From assembly GCF_021261325.1 (NCBI RefSeq), contig NZ_JAJSBI010000005.1, positions 1 through 64,000 of the forward strand: a DNA stretch of 64,000 nucleotides, read 5' to 3'. Shown here piece by piece: positions 1 through 8,517 of the stretch; position 1 is the stretch's first letter, and the number at the start of each line of letters is the position of its first letter. This DNA comes from Streptomyces guryensis. GTDB taxonomy: Bacteria > Actinomycetota > Actinomycetes > Streptomycetales > Streptomycetaceae. Made by a program: the position numbers and the translations under genes. A model generated the notes under the pieces. It was not told where the DNA came from and made no database searches. It was given only the letters and a program-made list of their open reading frames with translations.

Positions 1-365
1 CTGCCGCCGCCGGTCTGGTCGTAGACGCGGGTGATGGTGCAGGTGGTGCCCGCGCAGAACGAGTCCTGCGCCGCGGCGTCGGCGACGCCTCCGGCGGACA
101 GCACCCCGATGTCCTTGAAGGCGTTGTCCGAGGCCCGCTGCACCTGGTAGAGCGGCCCGTTGAAGGAGGCGAACAGCGCGCGGCTGGTGCTGTGCGCCGC
201 GACGCACGGCGTGCCGCCCGCCGCGTAGATGTCGCAGGGACCTTGTGCGGCGGCCTGCGAGGCGCCGCTGAACGCGACAAGACCGGCGAAGGCAAGCGCC
301 ACCGCGGCCAACGAGACAACCACCCCCCGGCTCAGTTTTCGCAATATGAGAAGCGCAGGCATCAT
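1..365 (-). CDS. GH54-type alpha-L-arabinofuranosidase, N-terminal part (cut by window edge)
   Basis: The start codon and about 120 residues lie in the window; the rest continues past position 1. The protein opens with a positively charged stretch and a hydrophobic segment ending at a likely Ala-X-Ala cleavage site near residue 36. A mature start QGPCDIYAAGGTPCVAAHST follows, with the later motif AAQDSFCAG. This cysteine-rich pattern is characteristic of the GH54 (AbfB) catalytic domain, which removes arabinofuranosyl side chains from arabinoxylan and arabinan outside the cell. ATG at 365 has the Shine-Dalgarno AAGGGAG just upstream; a second ATG follows directly. It sits beside two other secreted glycan-degrading enzymes. 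The family is known from fungi and actinomycetes. Any C-terminal binding domain cannot be seen here. Confidence 0.88.
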   Translation of the reverse strand, partial: MMPALLILRKLSRGVVVSLAAVALAFAGLVAFSGASQAAAQGPCDIYAAGGTPCVAAHSTSRALFASFNGPLYQVQRASDNAFKDIGVLSAGGVADAAAQDSFCAGTTCTITRVYDQTGGG

Positions 366-503
366 GTACTCCCTTGTTCATTCCTACGGGGGCAGAAAGC
401 CGCGCCCCCAGCCGGGATTGCCGTGGGGTTCTGGGGGCGGGCCGGCTGGGGGCGGGTGGACGCGTCCGGGCGAGCGGATTCGCCGATGCGTCGGGTCACC
501 CTG

Positions 504-3194
504 TCACTGGATCGTCCAAGCCTGGTTGGACTGGTTCAGCGGCATCCACTGACTGATGGCGGCTCCGTCGGCCGTCGATCCGCCGCCGACCTCCAGGACC
601 TGCCTGCTCTCGAAGTTGCGGATGACGTACCCACCGCTGGTCGGCTCGAAGTACCACAGTTGGTTGTTGCCGCCCCCGTAGGTGTACTGCTGCAGCGCGG
701 TCCCCCTCCAGTGACTGGAGGCGTTGATGTCGAGGACCTTGCCGCTGTTCCTGTTCACGATCTTGTAGAGCTGACCGCTGACCGGAACGATGTTCCACTG
801 CTGGTTGGCGCCACCGTTGCTCGGCCACTGGATGACGCTCCCGCCGTCGGCGGTGGAGTTCTGGTACACGTCCATCAGCTTCCCGCTGTTGACGTTCTTG
901 ATCGTGTAATTCGTCGACGGGTTGATGGTCGGCGTCCCGGTCGCGGCCTCCAGCGCCCCGCCGGCCTGCTGCACACTGAAGTCCGCGATGAAGAAGTACG
1001 CGCCGTCGGTCTTGGCGACCCGCACATAGCGGAACTTCTGGCGGACGTCGATGTTGCCCGTGAGCGTCGAGGCCAGCGACAGGGTGCTCGTCTGGCGTCC
1101 GACGACGGTGTAGGTGCCGAAGGACGGGTCGTTGGAGGCCCGGATCTCGAAGTTGCCGCGCGTCTCGGGCTGGTCCAGGTCCTGACGGGTCGTCAGGGAG
1201 AACTGTCCGAGCTGGTAGGCCTGCCCCAGGTCGACCTGCCACCAGGCCGAGGTGTCGCTCCCGGTCGGTGACCAGCCGGTGGCACCGTCGTTGTCGTCGG
1301 CTTTGGCCGGCCCCCAGGTGGAGCCGTACACCGAGGAGGCGGACGTCGGCTTGTTGTAGGCGAGGTCGACCTTCGCCGCCAGCCCCCGGTAGGCGGACTC
1401 AAGACCGGATGCCTTGATCACCGAGTCGTTGGACGTCGTGTTGTTGGTGAGCGTGACGTTGGAGCCATTGCGGTTCTGGTTGATGAATCCGTCGGTACGC
1501 GACAGCACGTTGTTCGAAAGGGTCATGTTGTTCGACCCCTCGTCCGTGTAGATGCCGGCCACGGCGGAGCCACAGGCGGCCGGCCCTCGTATCGCGTCGT
1601 GGATGTAGTTGCCGCTGATGACCGTGCCCGGGTCGTTCGAGAGGTGGTAGATACCGGCGGAGTCGCACAGCCGGTTCATCACGTTGCCGATCCGGTTGTA
1701 GCTGACGCTGTTGTTGCCCTCGGCGTTGGCCGCGGACTGCCAGCCCCAGCCGAGTGAGATGCCGGCCCACGGGGTGTCGGAGATGTCGTTGTGGTCGATG
1801 GTGGTGCTGTTGACGAAGCCCGCGTTGATGCCTGCGGTTCCCAGGTAGTCCTCACCGGTCCGGGTGATCAGGTTGTCCTTGACGGTGACGTTCTTGACCA
1901 CCTCCCGGGCGTCCTCACCGGCCGGGGAGGCGGGCGGGTTGTAGACGGTGTGGTACTCCACGGTCGGGTCGGAGAACTTGCCGACCATGATTCCGTTGCC
2001 GGCGATGTCGTGGACGAGGTTGCCGGTCACGGTGCTGTCGTGCACACCGTGGTGCAGGTCGAGGGCGGTGGCGCCCATCTGCGTGAAGGTGTCGCCGGTG
2101 AAGGAGAGGCGGTCGGCGTTCGACGCCTGGACCCCGGCCGGCGGACGGCCGACGTACTGGTTGTTGGAGGTGTCGGCGGACAGGTTGTAGTTGCCGCCCT
2201 GGCCGTTGAGGTAACCGTTGTTGGTCGCTTCCATCCAGGTGGTCCCGGTGAAGGTGAGCCCGGAGAAGCGCAGGTCGTGTGCGGGACTGTCGAGGTTCGT
2301 GCCCTTGATGTCGAGGAGGGTCTGCAGCGTCGGGGCCTGCACGTCGGCCGTGGACATGTCCTCGCCGGGGCGGGGCTTGTAGTACACGGTCTGCGCGGCG
2401 GTGTCGACGTAGAACTCGCCCGGTTCGTTGAGGAATTCGTGGGCGTTCTCGAAGTGCAGGGGAGAGCCGTTGGAGAGGACGGGGAAGGGGCGCGGGAAGA
2501 GGATGCCCGCCTCGTGGTCCTGGATCGACACGCCGGCGGTGCCGTTGGCGGAGCTGATCGACTTCAACCGCAGGTAGCTCTCGCCCCACTGCGTTTCCAG
2601 CATCATCTCGACCTGGTTGAGGTGGCCCCAGTCGGAGACCTGTGAACTGAGCACCTTCAGCAGCTTGTTGGTCTTGTCGCTGCCCTGCAGCTGGAAGTCC
2701 GAGCCGAGGTCGGGGAAGCGGGCCCGGGTGGCGCGGACCCCGTTGACGTACAGCTGCCGGAAGTCGAGGCTGCCCACGGACGCCTTGTACTCGCCGTTCG
2801 CGGCCGCGGTCCAGCCGGTGATCGCCTTGCCGCCGGTGATGACGGGCGTCTCGCCGTTGTACGCCTGGTAGACGACCGTGTGGCCGTTGGTGCCCGAGTC
2901 GCCGGCGCCGAAGGTGATCGGGGTGGTGAGGGGGTAGGTGCCTCCACGCAGGTTCACGACGATGTCGTCGGACATGTTCGCGTTGACAGCTCGGACCGCG
3001 GCCTTGGCCGCCTGGATCGTCTTGAAGGCTGCGGCGGTGCTGGTTCCCGGGTTGCTGTCACTGCCGTTGACAGGGTCGACGTAGAAGTTCGTCGTGGCTG
3101 CGTAGGCGGGGTGGGCGGGCAGTACGGCCGCGAAGACGACAGCCGCCGCTGCGAGCGCCCTGACTGTCCCCGCTCCGATGCTTGGGGGTCTCAT
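504..3194 (-). CDS. Secreted right-handed parallel beta-helix glycosidase (GH141-like) with F5/8C and ricin-type domains
   Basis: An 896-residue secreted enzyme. Residues 1-32 form a signal peptide ending PAHPAYA. About 35-600 form a parallel beta-helix opening with FYVDPVNGSDSNPGT and a Phe-Lys-Thr-Ile-Gln-Ala-Ala motif, as in GH141-type and related pectin-lyase-fold enzymes. About 615-740 is an F5/8 type C (CBM32-like) domain, and about 753-896 a ricin-type beta-trefoil with repeated Gln-X-Trp motifs. I chose ATG 3194 because GGAGGAGGG lies 11 bases upstream and the signal peptide starts cleanly; an upstream ATG at 3245 lacks a ribosome site. GH141 contains alpha-L-fucosidase and xylanase activities, so the substrate (a plant side chain) is inferred. 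It is divergent from the GH29 fucosidase, which carries the same accessory domain types. Confidence 0.85.
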   Translation of the reverse strand: MRPPSIGAGTVRALAAAAVVFAAVLPAHPAYAATTNFYVDPVNGSDSNPGTSTAAAFKTIQAAKAAVRAVNANMSDDIVVNLRGGTYPLTTPITFGAGDSGTNGHTVVYQAYNGETPVITGGKAITGWTAAANGEYKASVGSLDFRQLYVNGVRATRARFPDLGSDFQLQGSDKTNKLLKVLSSQVSDWGHLNQVEMMLETQWGESYLRLKSISSANGTAGVSIQDHEAGILFPRPFPVLSNGSPLHFENAHEFLNEPGEFYVDTAAQTVYYKPRPGEDMSTADVQAPTLQTLLDIKGTNLDSPAHDLRFSGLTFTGTTWMEATNNGYLNGQGGNYNLSADTSNNQYVGRPPAGVQASNADRLSFTGDTFTQMGATALDLHHGVHDSTVTGNLVHDIAGNGIMVGKFSDPTVEYHTVYNPPASPAGEDAREVVKNVTVKDNLITRTGEDYLGTAGINAGFVNSTTIDHNDISDTPWAGISLGWGWQSAANAEGNNSVSYNRIGNVMNRLCDSAGIYHLSNDPGTVISGNYIHDAIRGPAACGSAVAGIYTDEGSNNMTLSNNVLSRTDGFINQNRNGSNVTLTNNTTSNDSVIKASGLESAYRGLAAKVDLAYNKPTSASSVYGSTWGPAKADDNDGATGWSPTGSDTSAWWQVDLGQAYQLGQFSLTTRQDLDQPETRGNFEIRASNDPSFGTYTVVGRQTSTLSLASTLTGNIDVRQKFRYVRVAKTDGAYFFIADFSVQQAGGALEAATGTPTINPSTNYTIKNVNSGKLMDVYQNSTADGGSVIQWPSNGGANQQWNIVPVSGQLYKIVNRNSGKVLDINASSHWRGTALQQYTYGGGNNQLWYFEPTSGGYVIRNFESRQVLEVGGGSTADGAAISQWMPLNQSNQAWTIQ

Positions 3195-3237
3195 CTGTGG
3201 TGTCCCTCCTCCAAACCCCTGCTTCCTATGAGTTGCA

Positions 3238-3267
3238 TTTATCAATGCAAGGAAGCGTTGCAGTCAA
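3238..3267 (-). promoter_or_regulatory. Promoter of the beta-helix glycosidase with embedded palindromic operator
   Basis: On the minus strand, -35 TTGACT (3267-3262) is followed after 18 bases by GATAAA (3243-3238). The predicted start is about 36 bases before the ATG at 3194. The spacer is almost filled by the inverted repeat TGCAACGCTTCCTTGCA (3246-3262), whose ACGC centre looks like a LacI-family operator. A repressor bound there would block polymerase, so induction by a sugar is a reasonable inference. Confidence 0.55.
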
Positions 3268-3801
3268 GACGATAGGCATATCTATTTTTCACTGGCGCAA
3301 CAAGGGTGACATGTAGGGGCATCGGGCCCGGCGTTGTTGATGCCAGCGTCAAGGGAGAATCAGCCCAGGTGAAGGCCTTGTTGGCTGAGGCGATCGATCG
3401 CCGACGGCGTCCCGCACGGTCCGTCTCGGCCAAGCCGCCTTGCTCTTGATAAGTAGTACTCATTTAGAGGGATGCTGTCGCGGGCGGCCCCGCCAACGGC
3501 GCGGGTGCCCCTTCGGCCGTGCGCGCTGTCATCTCCGCGGAGGCTTCCAGCGCATCGCGCTCCGGTTCTCCGGGAAACATGGCATGTCTCAGAAGAATGA
3601 ATCATCGCATATATGAATGAAACGGTCTCATCTGCTCTCACTCTAAGTACTTTCATCCACTTACCTGTTGACACGGAGCAGTTACGTCATCGAACTTCAT
3701 GCGTGACTCGGCAGCCCCTGGGATCGCAGGCCCTCGGGCCGCCGCCCCAACCGCCGCACCCCCGACGTATCAGAGCCGCCCGACACCTGGGAGTAGCACC
3801 T
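3268..3801. other. Divergent intergenic region between beta-helix enzyme and GH29 fucosidase
   Basis: About 530 bases, more A+T-rich than the neighbours, with no convincing gene. Short open frames here lack ribosome sites and coding bias. It should hold the promoter of the fucosidase. The sequence TGAAACGGTCTCA at 3618-3630 resembles, imperfectly, the TGAAACGTTTCA operators of the rhamnose operons farther along the window. Confidence 0.4.
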
Positions 3802-5742
3802 ATGTCGTCAGGAAGACTGTCCCGTCGTACCCTGCTGGGCTCCGCGGCCGCCGCTGTGGCCGCGAGCGCGCTGCCCGTGGTTCCCGGCTTCTCCCGCCTG
3901 CTGCCTCAGGCGGCCGCCGCGGACATGCAGACCAATCTCAGCAACCTGGTGAACATGCGGTTCGGCATGTTCAACCACTTCAACATGGGCACGTTCACCA
4001 ACGAGGAGTGGGCCGCGCCGAACCAGAACCCGGCTCTGTTCGCGCCCACGGCGGTCGACTGCGCCCAGTGGGCGGCGGCCGCGGCGGCGGCGAAGATGAG
4101 CTACGGCGTCCTGACCACCAAGCACCACGACGGCTTCTGCCTGTGGCCCAGCGCCCACAACACCTACAACGTCGCCAACAGCTCCTACAAGCACGACGTC
4201 GTCGCGCAGTACGTGACCGCCTTCCGGGCCCAGGGCCTGAAGGTCGGCCTGTACTTCTCCATCTGGGACCGCACCTACAACGTGCAGGCCTACGACACCC
4301 GCCACAAAGTCGCCTCCGACCAGGCCGTTCAGCCCGGCGACATCACCTACATCCTCAACCAGATCACCGAACTGCTCACCAACTACGGCGACATCGACAT
4401 GTTCGTCACCGACGGCTACGCCTGGCAGATGGGCCAGCAGGCCGTCCCCTACCAGCGCATCAGGGAACATGTGAAGTCCCTGCAGCCCGACATCGTGATG
4501 ATCGACCACGGCGGGCTGTCGGTGCCCTACCTCGGCGACGCGATCTACTTCGAGGAGCCCCTCGGCATCACCTCACCGGCAGGCAACACCTACGCCTCGC
4601 TGCAGGGCCAGACGATCAGCAACGGGTGGTTCTGGCACCCGACGACGCCCACGACCGATCCGATGAGCAGGGACTCCATCCTCTCCCATCTGGCGGACCT
4701 GGAGCCCAAGTACACCTCGTTCATCCTCAACTGCCCGCCCAACCGCAACGGTGTGCTGGACACCAACATCGTCAACCGGCTTTCCGAGGCCGGCGCCGCC
4801 TGGAGCGGCCCGGACATCTCCCGGCCGCCCCTGCCCGCCCAGATGCTCCGCGCCGAACACCCGGTCACCCCCGTGGCCGCCTACGCCACCGACTACCACA
4901 CCGGCGAAGGTCCCATGAACGCCATCGACGGTCTCAGCGACAAGGGCTTCGAGACCTGCTGGTCCACCTGGAGCCTCACGCTGCCCCAGAGCATCACCAT
5001 CGACCTCGGCGGTGTGTGGAGCAACATCTCCACCCTGGAGTACCTGCCCAAGCAGTGGAACCGCAACGACACCACCGACGGTGACATCACCGCCTGCACC
5101 ATCTCGACCAGCACCGACGGCACCACCTTCACCCAGGTCGCCACCGCCCGCTGGGCCGGTGACCGCACCACCAAAGTCGTCGAATGGCCCGCCCGCAACG
5201 CCGCCTTCGTCCGCATCCAGGTCACCGCCGGCACCGGCGGCTACGCCAACATCGGCAACCTGCGCGTCGGCGGCCGCACCGCGACACCCGCCCTGGTCTC
5301 CACCCTCTTCCCCGGTGACGGCACCGTGTACCGCCTTGTCGCCCGCCACAGCGGCAAGGTCGCCGACGTCTCGGGCGCCAAGACCGCCGACAACACCGCC
5401 ATCCTGCAGTGGCCCTGGCAGAACCATGCCAACCAGAAGTGGACGATAGCCCGGGCCGACAGCGGCTACTACAAGATCCGCAACGTCAACAGCGGCACGC
5501 TCATGGAAATCGGCGGGCTGTCCCGCGTGGACGGCGGAGGTGCCGATATCTGGGCCGACGCCGACGCGCCCCAGCAGGACTGGGCCATCACCCCCACCGG
5601 CGACGGCCACTACCTCCTCACCAACCGGCTCAGCGGCCTGTCCCTCAACGTCGACAGCGGCTCCACCGCCGACGGAGCCGCCATCAACCAGTGGGCCTAC
5701 ACTGCCATCCCCCAGCAGCAGTGGCAGATCATCCCCTCCTGA
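3802..5742 (+). CDS. Secreted GH29 alpha-L-fucosidase with F5/8C and ricin-type domains
   Basis: A 646-residue exo-glycosidase that releases alpha-L-fucose from glycans outside the cell. The N-terminus carries a Tat signal (SRRTLLG, then an alanine-rich core ending about residue 36). The GH29 barrel follows, with KHHDGFCLWPS near residue 110 and the nucleophile Asp204 in TDGYAW. About 350-495 is a discoidin-like F5/8C domain (YHTGEGPMNAIDG) and about 505-646 a ricin-type trefoil with QNHANQKWTI-type repeats. I chose ATG 3802, preceded by GGGAG, because the Tat motif then sits at the right distance; the upstream extension from 3613 has no ribosome site. It shares its intergenic region with the divergent beta-helix enzyme, and both carry the same kinds of binding domains, suggesting a common plant-glycan target. 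Confidence 0.92.
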   Translation: MSSGRLSRRTLLGSAAAAVAASALPVVPGFSRLLPQAAAADMQTNLSNLVNMRFGMFNHFNMGTFTNEEWAAPNQNPALFAPTAVDCAQWAAAAAAAKMSYGVLTTKHHDGFCLWPSAHNTYNVANSSYKHDVVAQYVTAFRAQGLKVGLYFSIWDRTYNVQAYDTRHKVASDQAVQPGDITYILNQITELLTNYGDIDMFVTDGYAWQMGQQAVPYQRIREHVKSLQPDIVMIDHGGLSVPYLGDAIYFEEPLGITSPAGNTYASLQGQTISNGWFWHPTTPTTDPMSRDSILSHLADLEPKYTSFILNCPPNRNGVLDTNIVNRLSEAGAAWSGPDISRPPLPAQMLRAEHPVTPVAAYATDYHTGEGPMNAIDGLSDKGFETCWSTWSLTLPQSITIDLGGVWSNISTLEYLPKQWNRNDTTDGDITACTISTSTDGTTFTQVATARWAGDRTTKVVEWPARNAAFVRIQVTAGTGGYANIGNLRVGGRTATPALVSTLFPGDGTVYRLVARHSGKVADVSGAKTADNTAILQWPWQNHANQKWTIARADSGYYKIRNVNSGTLMEIGGLSRVDGGGADIWADADAPQQDWAITPTGDGHYLLTNRLSGLSLNVDSGSTADGAAINQWAYTAIPQQQWQIIPS

Positions 5743-5758
5743 CAGAGGACCAAAGAAA

Positions 5759-5792
5759 CGTGCATCCGGCGCACACAGGCGCCGGATGCACG
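5759..5792. terminator. Strong hairpin after the GH29 fucosidase gene
   Basis: CGTGCATCCGGCGC (5759-5772) pairs perfectly with GCGCCGGATGCACG (5779-5792), a 14-bp stem around a 6-base loop, 17 bases after the fucosidase stop. There is no clear T-run, as is common for Streptomyces terminators. Confidence 0.8.
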
Positions 5793-5809
5793 TACTTCTC
5801 GGGCGACCG

Positions 5810-5961
5810 CTGCGCGAGTGGCACTGGAGGGTCACGCGGGTGCCGGCCGATCGCGGTAACGTCGGCCAATTGGTCGACTTCGCCCACCGCGTCCTTGGGC
5901 CGGCTCTCACGGTGGTCAAACGCAGCGAGGACGTCTCGGGGTTCATCGTGCCGCCCAGGAG
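5810..5961 (+). pseudogene. Fragment of an IS5-family transposase
   Basis: A short open stretch reads DRGNVGQLVDFAHRVL followed by VVKRSEDVSGFIVPPRR. The pattern VKRS-(E/D)-x-x-GF-(V/I)-x-P-(R/K)R is typical of the C-terminal part of IS5-family DDE transposases, which normally continues with WVVERT. Here it decays straight after PPRR, and no start codon, N-terminal part or terminal inverted repeats are visible. It is a relic directly after the fucosidase terminator. The family assignment is by pattern recognition only. Confidence 0.5.
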
Positions 5962-6044
5962 GCCCGCAGCCTGGTGGCGCTCCTGGGGACGGCGGCGTGC
6001 GGCACGCGCGGCCGGCTCGTCCGGGTGTGTCGTCAGGAGGATGA

Positions 6045-6586
6045 GACACGCGCCTGGAGGTGGGCCCGGCCGGCCACCCGAACCTGGTCCCCGACGGTGC
6101 AAGGGCGGTGGCCGGTGACGTCACCGATCCGCGGACGGTGAACGCGCCGGCCAAGGACGCCGACGCGCTGGTGCCGACCGTCGGCGGGCCCGACGCCGCC
6201 CGCTACACCGACGCCGTGGCCACGGCCACCGCCGCGGTCCGGGCGCTGGGACCCGCCGGCCCGCGCATCATGCACGCGGGCGGCGGCGCCGGCCTGCTCG
6301 ACGCCCCCGACTTCCCGAGGAGTTCAAGCCGTACGCGATCGGCCAGGTCCAGGCCCTCGATGCGTATCGGGCCCCGGACGAGGACGTCACCGGGACGTAC
6401 TTCTCCCCGCCGCCGGTTCACTTCGCGCCCGGCGAGCGCACGGGGCGCTACCGCACCGGACCGGACACTCCGGACGTCGGGGACGACGGACAGGGACGCG
6501 TCTCCTACGAGGACCACGCCGCCGCCCTCGTCGACGAGGGCGCGAACCCGCGCCATCCCGACCGGCGCTTCACCGGCGGCTCCTGA
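6045..6586 (+). pseudogene. Truncated, frameshifted NAD(P)H-binding (SDR/NmrA-like) protein
   Basis: The first part reads GHPNLVPDGARAVAGDVTDP through DADALVPTVGGPD to IMHAGGGAGLLDAPDFP. This is the middle of an NAD(P)-binding reductase of the YwnB type. At about 6316 the reading frame shifts. The next frame continues naturally with EEFKPYAIGQVQALDAYRAP, then TYFSPPPVHFAPGERTG, and ends at a stop at 6584-6586. One missing C in the run near 6316 explains the shift. The nucleotide-binding N-terminus (the GATG loop) is absent, with an in-frame stop at 6042. Two independent lesions argue for a dead gene rather than a sequencing error. Confidence 0.7.
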
Positions 6587-6588
6587 AC

Positions 6589-6627
6589 TGGGCGCCTGAC
6601 CCGGCCGTCCGTGGGGCCAGGCGCCCA
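6589..6627. terminator. Bidirectional hairpin between convergent genes
   Basis: TGGGCGCCTG (6589-6598) pairs with CAGGCGCCCA (6618-6627). It lies between the reductase remnant and the convergent phosphodiesterase gene that ends at 6648. Confidence 0.65.
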
Positions 6628-6647
6628 ACTCGCGCCTCGGACACCTG

Positions 6648-8312
6648 TCAGTGCAGGGGGAGTGCCCGCGTGTGGTCGATGCGTACGGCGTCCAGGGACT
6701 GGGAGTTGAGGCCCAGGAGCCGCAGGATCGTCGGGGCGATCTGCGTGGTCCGCACCGAGTCTCCGACCCGCACCCCTTGCGGGGTGGCGGCGCCGGAGAC
6801 CACGAGCGGGACGTCTAGGTCGTCGGCGTGGGCACCCCCGTGCTCGGCGATCTTGGACTTGCCGCCGGTGTAGACGACGCCGTACCGGGTGATGCCGAAC
6901 AGGTCGGGCACGCGGGAGTCGCCCGGGCGGACGTGGAAGTAGCGGGCGGCCTCGGCACCCGCGTAAAGGGTCCTGAGGCCGCCGGCCGTGAAGGGCTTGG
7001 CCGCGCCGTCGATGCCGTTGCCGGTACCGGACTGAGCGAGCAGGTACGCCTTGGCGAAGCCGGTGGCGGCCTTGGAGCGGTCGGTGAGCCACAGGAGCAT
7101 CGCGTCGTCGTCCACGGCGTGCGCGACCAGGTCGCCGGCGCCCGGGTGGGCGGCCTTCCACGCGGCGTTGAGTCCGTCCAGGAGGGCGCCGTCGTCGATC
7201 CGGGTCAGCGCCTTCGGGTCGGTCGGCGACTGGCCGTGCTTGGCCGAGAGGATGACCGTCGTGCTGCGGTCCAGGTGCTGCTTGTGGAGTTCGGCGAGGA
7301 ACGCGCCCACCTGCTGGTCGACGAAGGCGAGGTTCTTGGCCAGCAGCGGCCCGGGCACGCCCTTGGCCTGGTAGCCGCCCGTCAGGCCGTCGGAGGAGGG
7401 CAGCTTCTGGGCGGTCGACACCGACTGGAAGTTCATGCCGAAGACCGCCGGGGTGCCGACCTGGTGGGTGCGGCCGTGGTCGTAGCCGTCGATCTCGTTC
7501 AGCACGGCCCGCACCTTGTAGCCGTCGTACTGCTCGGTCGCCGCGTTGTCCTTCGTCCAGTCCTTGCCGGCGGGGTAGCCGATGGCCTGGCTGTTGATCT
7601 CGGGGGCGAACAGGTCCTGGATGCCGTTGCCGCTCGGGCCGTTGAGGATGTCGTAGGCGACATGTTTGTCGGACCATGCGGTGCGCAGGCCCGCCTTGCG
7701 GGCCACGTCGAAGACCGTGTTCACCTTCAGGTAGCCGTGCGGGTAGAGCGGCTTGCACGTCTTCGGGTCGACCGGCAGCTTCGACGGGTCGATGAGGCTC
7801 GCGGCGTCTCCCGTCATCTTCAGGATGCTGCCGGGCAGTCCCGCGAGGCCCTGGCCGGCGTCGAGGGAGTCCTTGTTCTTGTCGAGGTCCTCGGTGAGGT
7901 CGACCTCGGCACCCGGCTTGGCGCCCGCGCAGGCGGTCGTGCCGGCCGGGAGGAGCGCGGCGTCGTAGGTGTCGTCGTAGTAGACGCCCGTGGTGCCCGG
8001 GTCGCCGCCGGTGAGCTGGCCGACCATGCCGGGGAACGAGTCGGAGGGGACGGTGGTTCTCGCGTGGGTGTACTCCACACCGCCGCCGACGAGCCGGGCG
8101 AGCGGCGAGTCGGGGTGGCGGTCGATGTACCAGGCCAGGTCGGACTGGTGCAGTCCGTCGACGGACAGCAGCAGGACGTGCCGGGCACGAGCGTGCGCCT
8201 GCGCGTGTGCCGCGGCAGGCGCGGTGGCCGTGGCGGTGAGGGCGCCCGCGGCGGCTAGCGCGGCTGCGGCCGCGGCGACGGTACGGGCGGGACGGACTGG
8301 ACGTCGGAACAA
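6648..8312 (-). CDS. Secreted alkaline-phosphatase-superfamily phosphodiesterase
   Basis: About 554 residues. An Arg-rich start and a long Ala-rich hydrophobic stretch form a signal peptide. The mature region opens with HVLLLSVDGLH (first metal Asp) and TTVPSDSFPG, where the Ser/Thr nucleophile of the type I phosphodiesterase/nucleotide pyrophosphatase family sits. Later metal-ligand motifs are SDKH, DGYDHGRTHQ, SAKHGQSP and AEHGGAHADD. The family hydrolyses phosphodiesters or phosphomonoesters outside the cell; the substrate is unknown. TTG at 8312 is preferred because GGGAG lies 7 bases upstream. An in-frame ATG at 8363 has no ribosome site but would give a 571-residue version. The gene is monocistronic, with hairpin-separated neighbours. 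Confidence 0.85.
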   Translation of the reverse strand: MFRRPVRPARTVAAAAAALAAAGALTATATAPAAAHAQAHARARHVLLLSVDGLHQSDLAWYIDRHPDSPLARLVGGGVEYTHARTTVPSDSFPGMVGQLTGGDPGTTGVYYDDTYDAALLPAGTTACAGAKPGAEVDLTEDLDKNKDSLDAGQGLAGLPGSILKMTGDAASLIDPSKLPVDPKTCKPLYPHGYLKVNTVFDVARKAGLRTAWSDKHVAYDILNGPSGNGIQDLFAPEINSQAIGYPAGKDWTKDNAATEQYDGYKVRAVLNEIDGYDHGRTHQVGTPAVFGMNFQSVSTAQKLPSSDGLTGGYQAKGVPGPLLAKNLAFVDQQVGAFLAELHKQHLDRSTTVILSAKHGQSPTDPKALTRIDDGALLDGLNAAWKAAHPGAGDLVAHAVDDDAMLLWLTDRSKAATGFAKAYLLAQSGTGNGIDGAAKPFTAGGLRTLYAGAEAARYFHVRPGDSRVPDLFGITRYGVVYTGGKSKIAEHGGAHADDLDVPLVVSGAATPQGVRVGDSVRTTQIAPTILRLLGLNSQSLDAVRIDHTRALPLH

Positions 8313-8517
8313 GGGTGCTCCCTGGTTGTGCGGCGCGGGGGGCGGCGAACCGTGCAACGACATGGGAAGGGCAGAACGTGTACAGGAGCGGACGTACGGA
8401 CCGGGTCCTGCCCAAGAAACACATCGGCGCACGCAAAGAGGTGCGCTGCCGACACCGCCCACCGGGTCCCGGACAACTCTCGTACGGTCGACTGGCCTTC
8501 CCTCGGGGCGCCTGACC

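Noticed and set aside
3242..3674. Two short minus-strand frames in the beta-helix/fucosidase gap
   Set aside because: No ribosome site, no coding bias, and they overlap promoter elements.
4573..6102. Long open frame (509 codons) on the minus strand across the GH29 gene
   Set aside because: Low-complexity Gly/Val/Ala/Asp composition of an antisense frame in high-GC DNA. The plus-strand GH29 protein is unmistakable.
6505..8436. 643-codon minus-strand frame overlapping the phosphodiesterase
   Set aside because: Arg/Pro-rich shadow in another frame of the real gene; no start site or domain.
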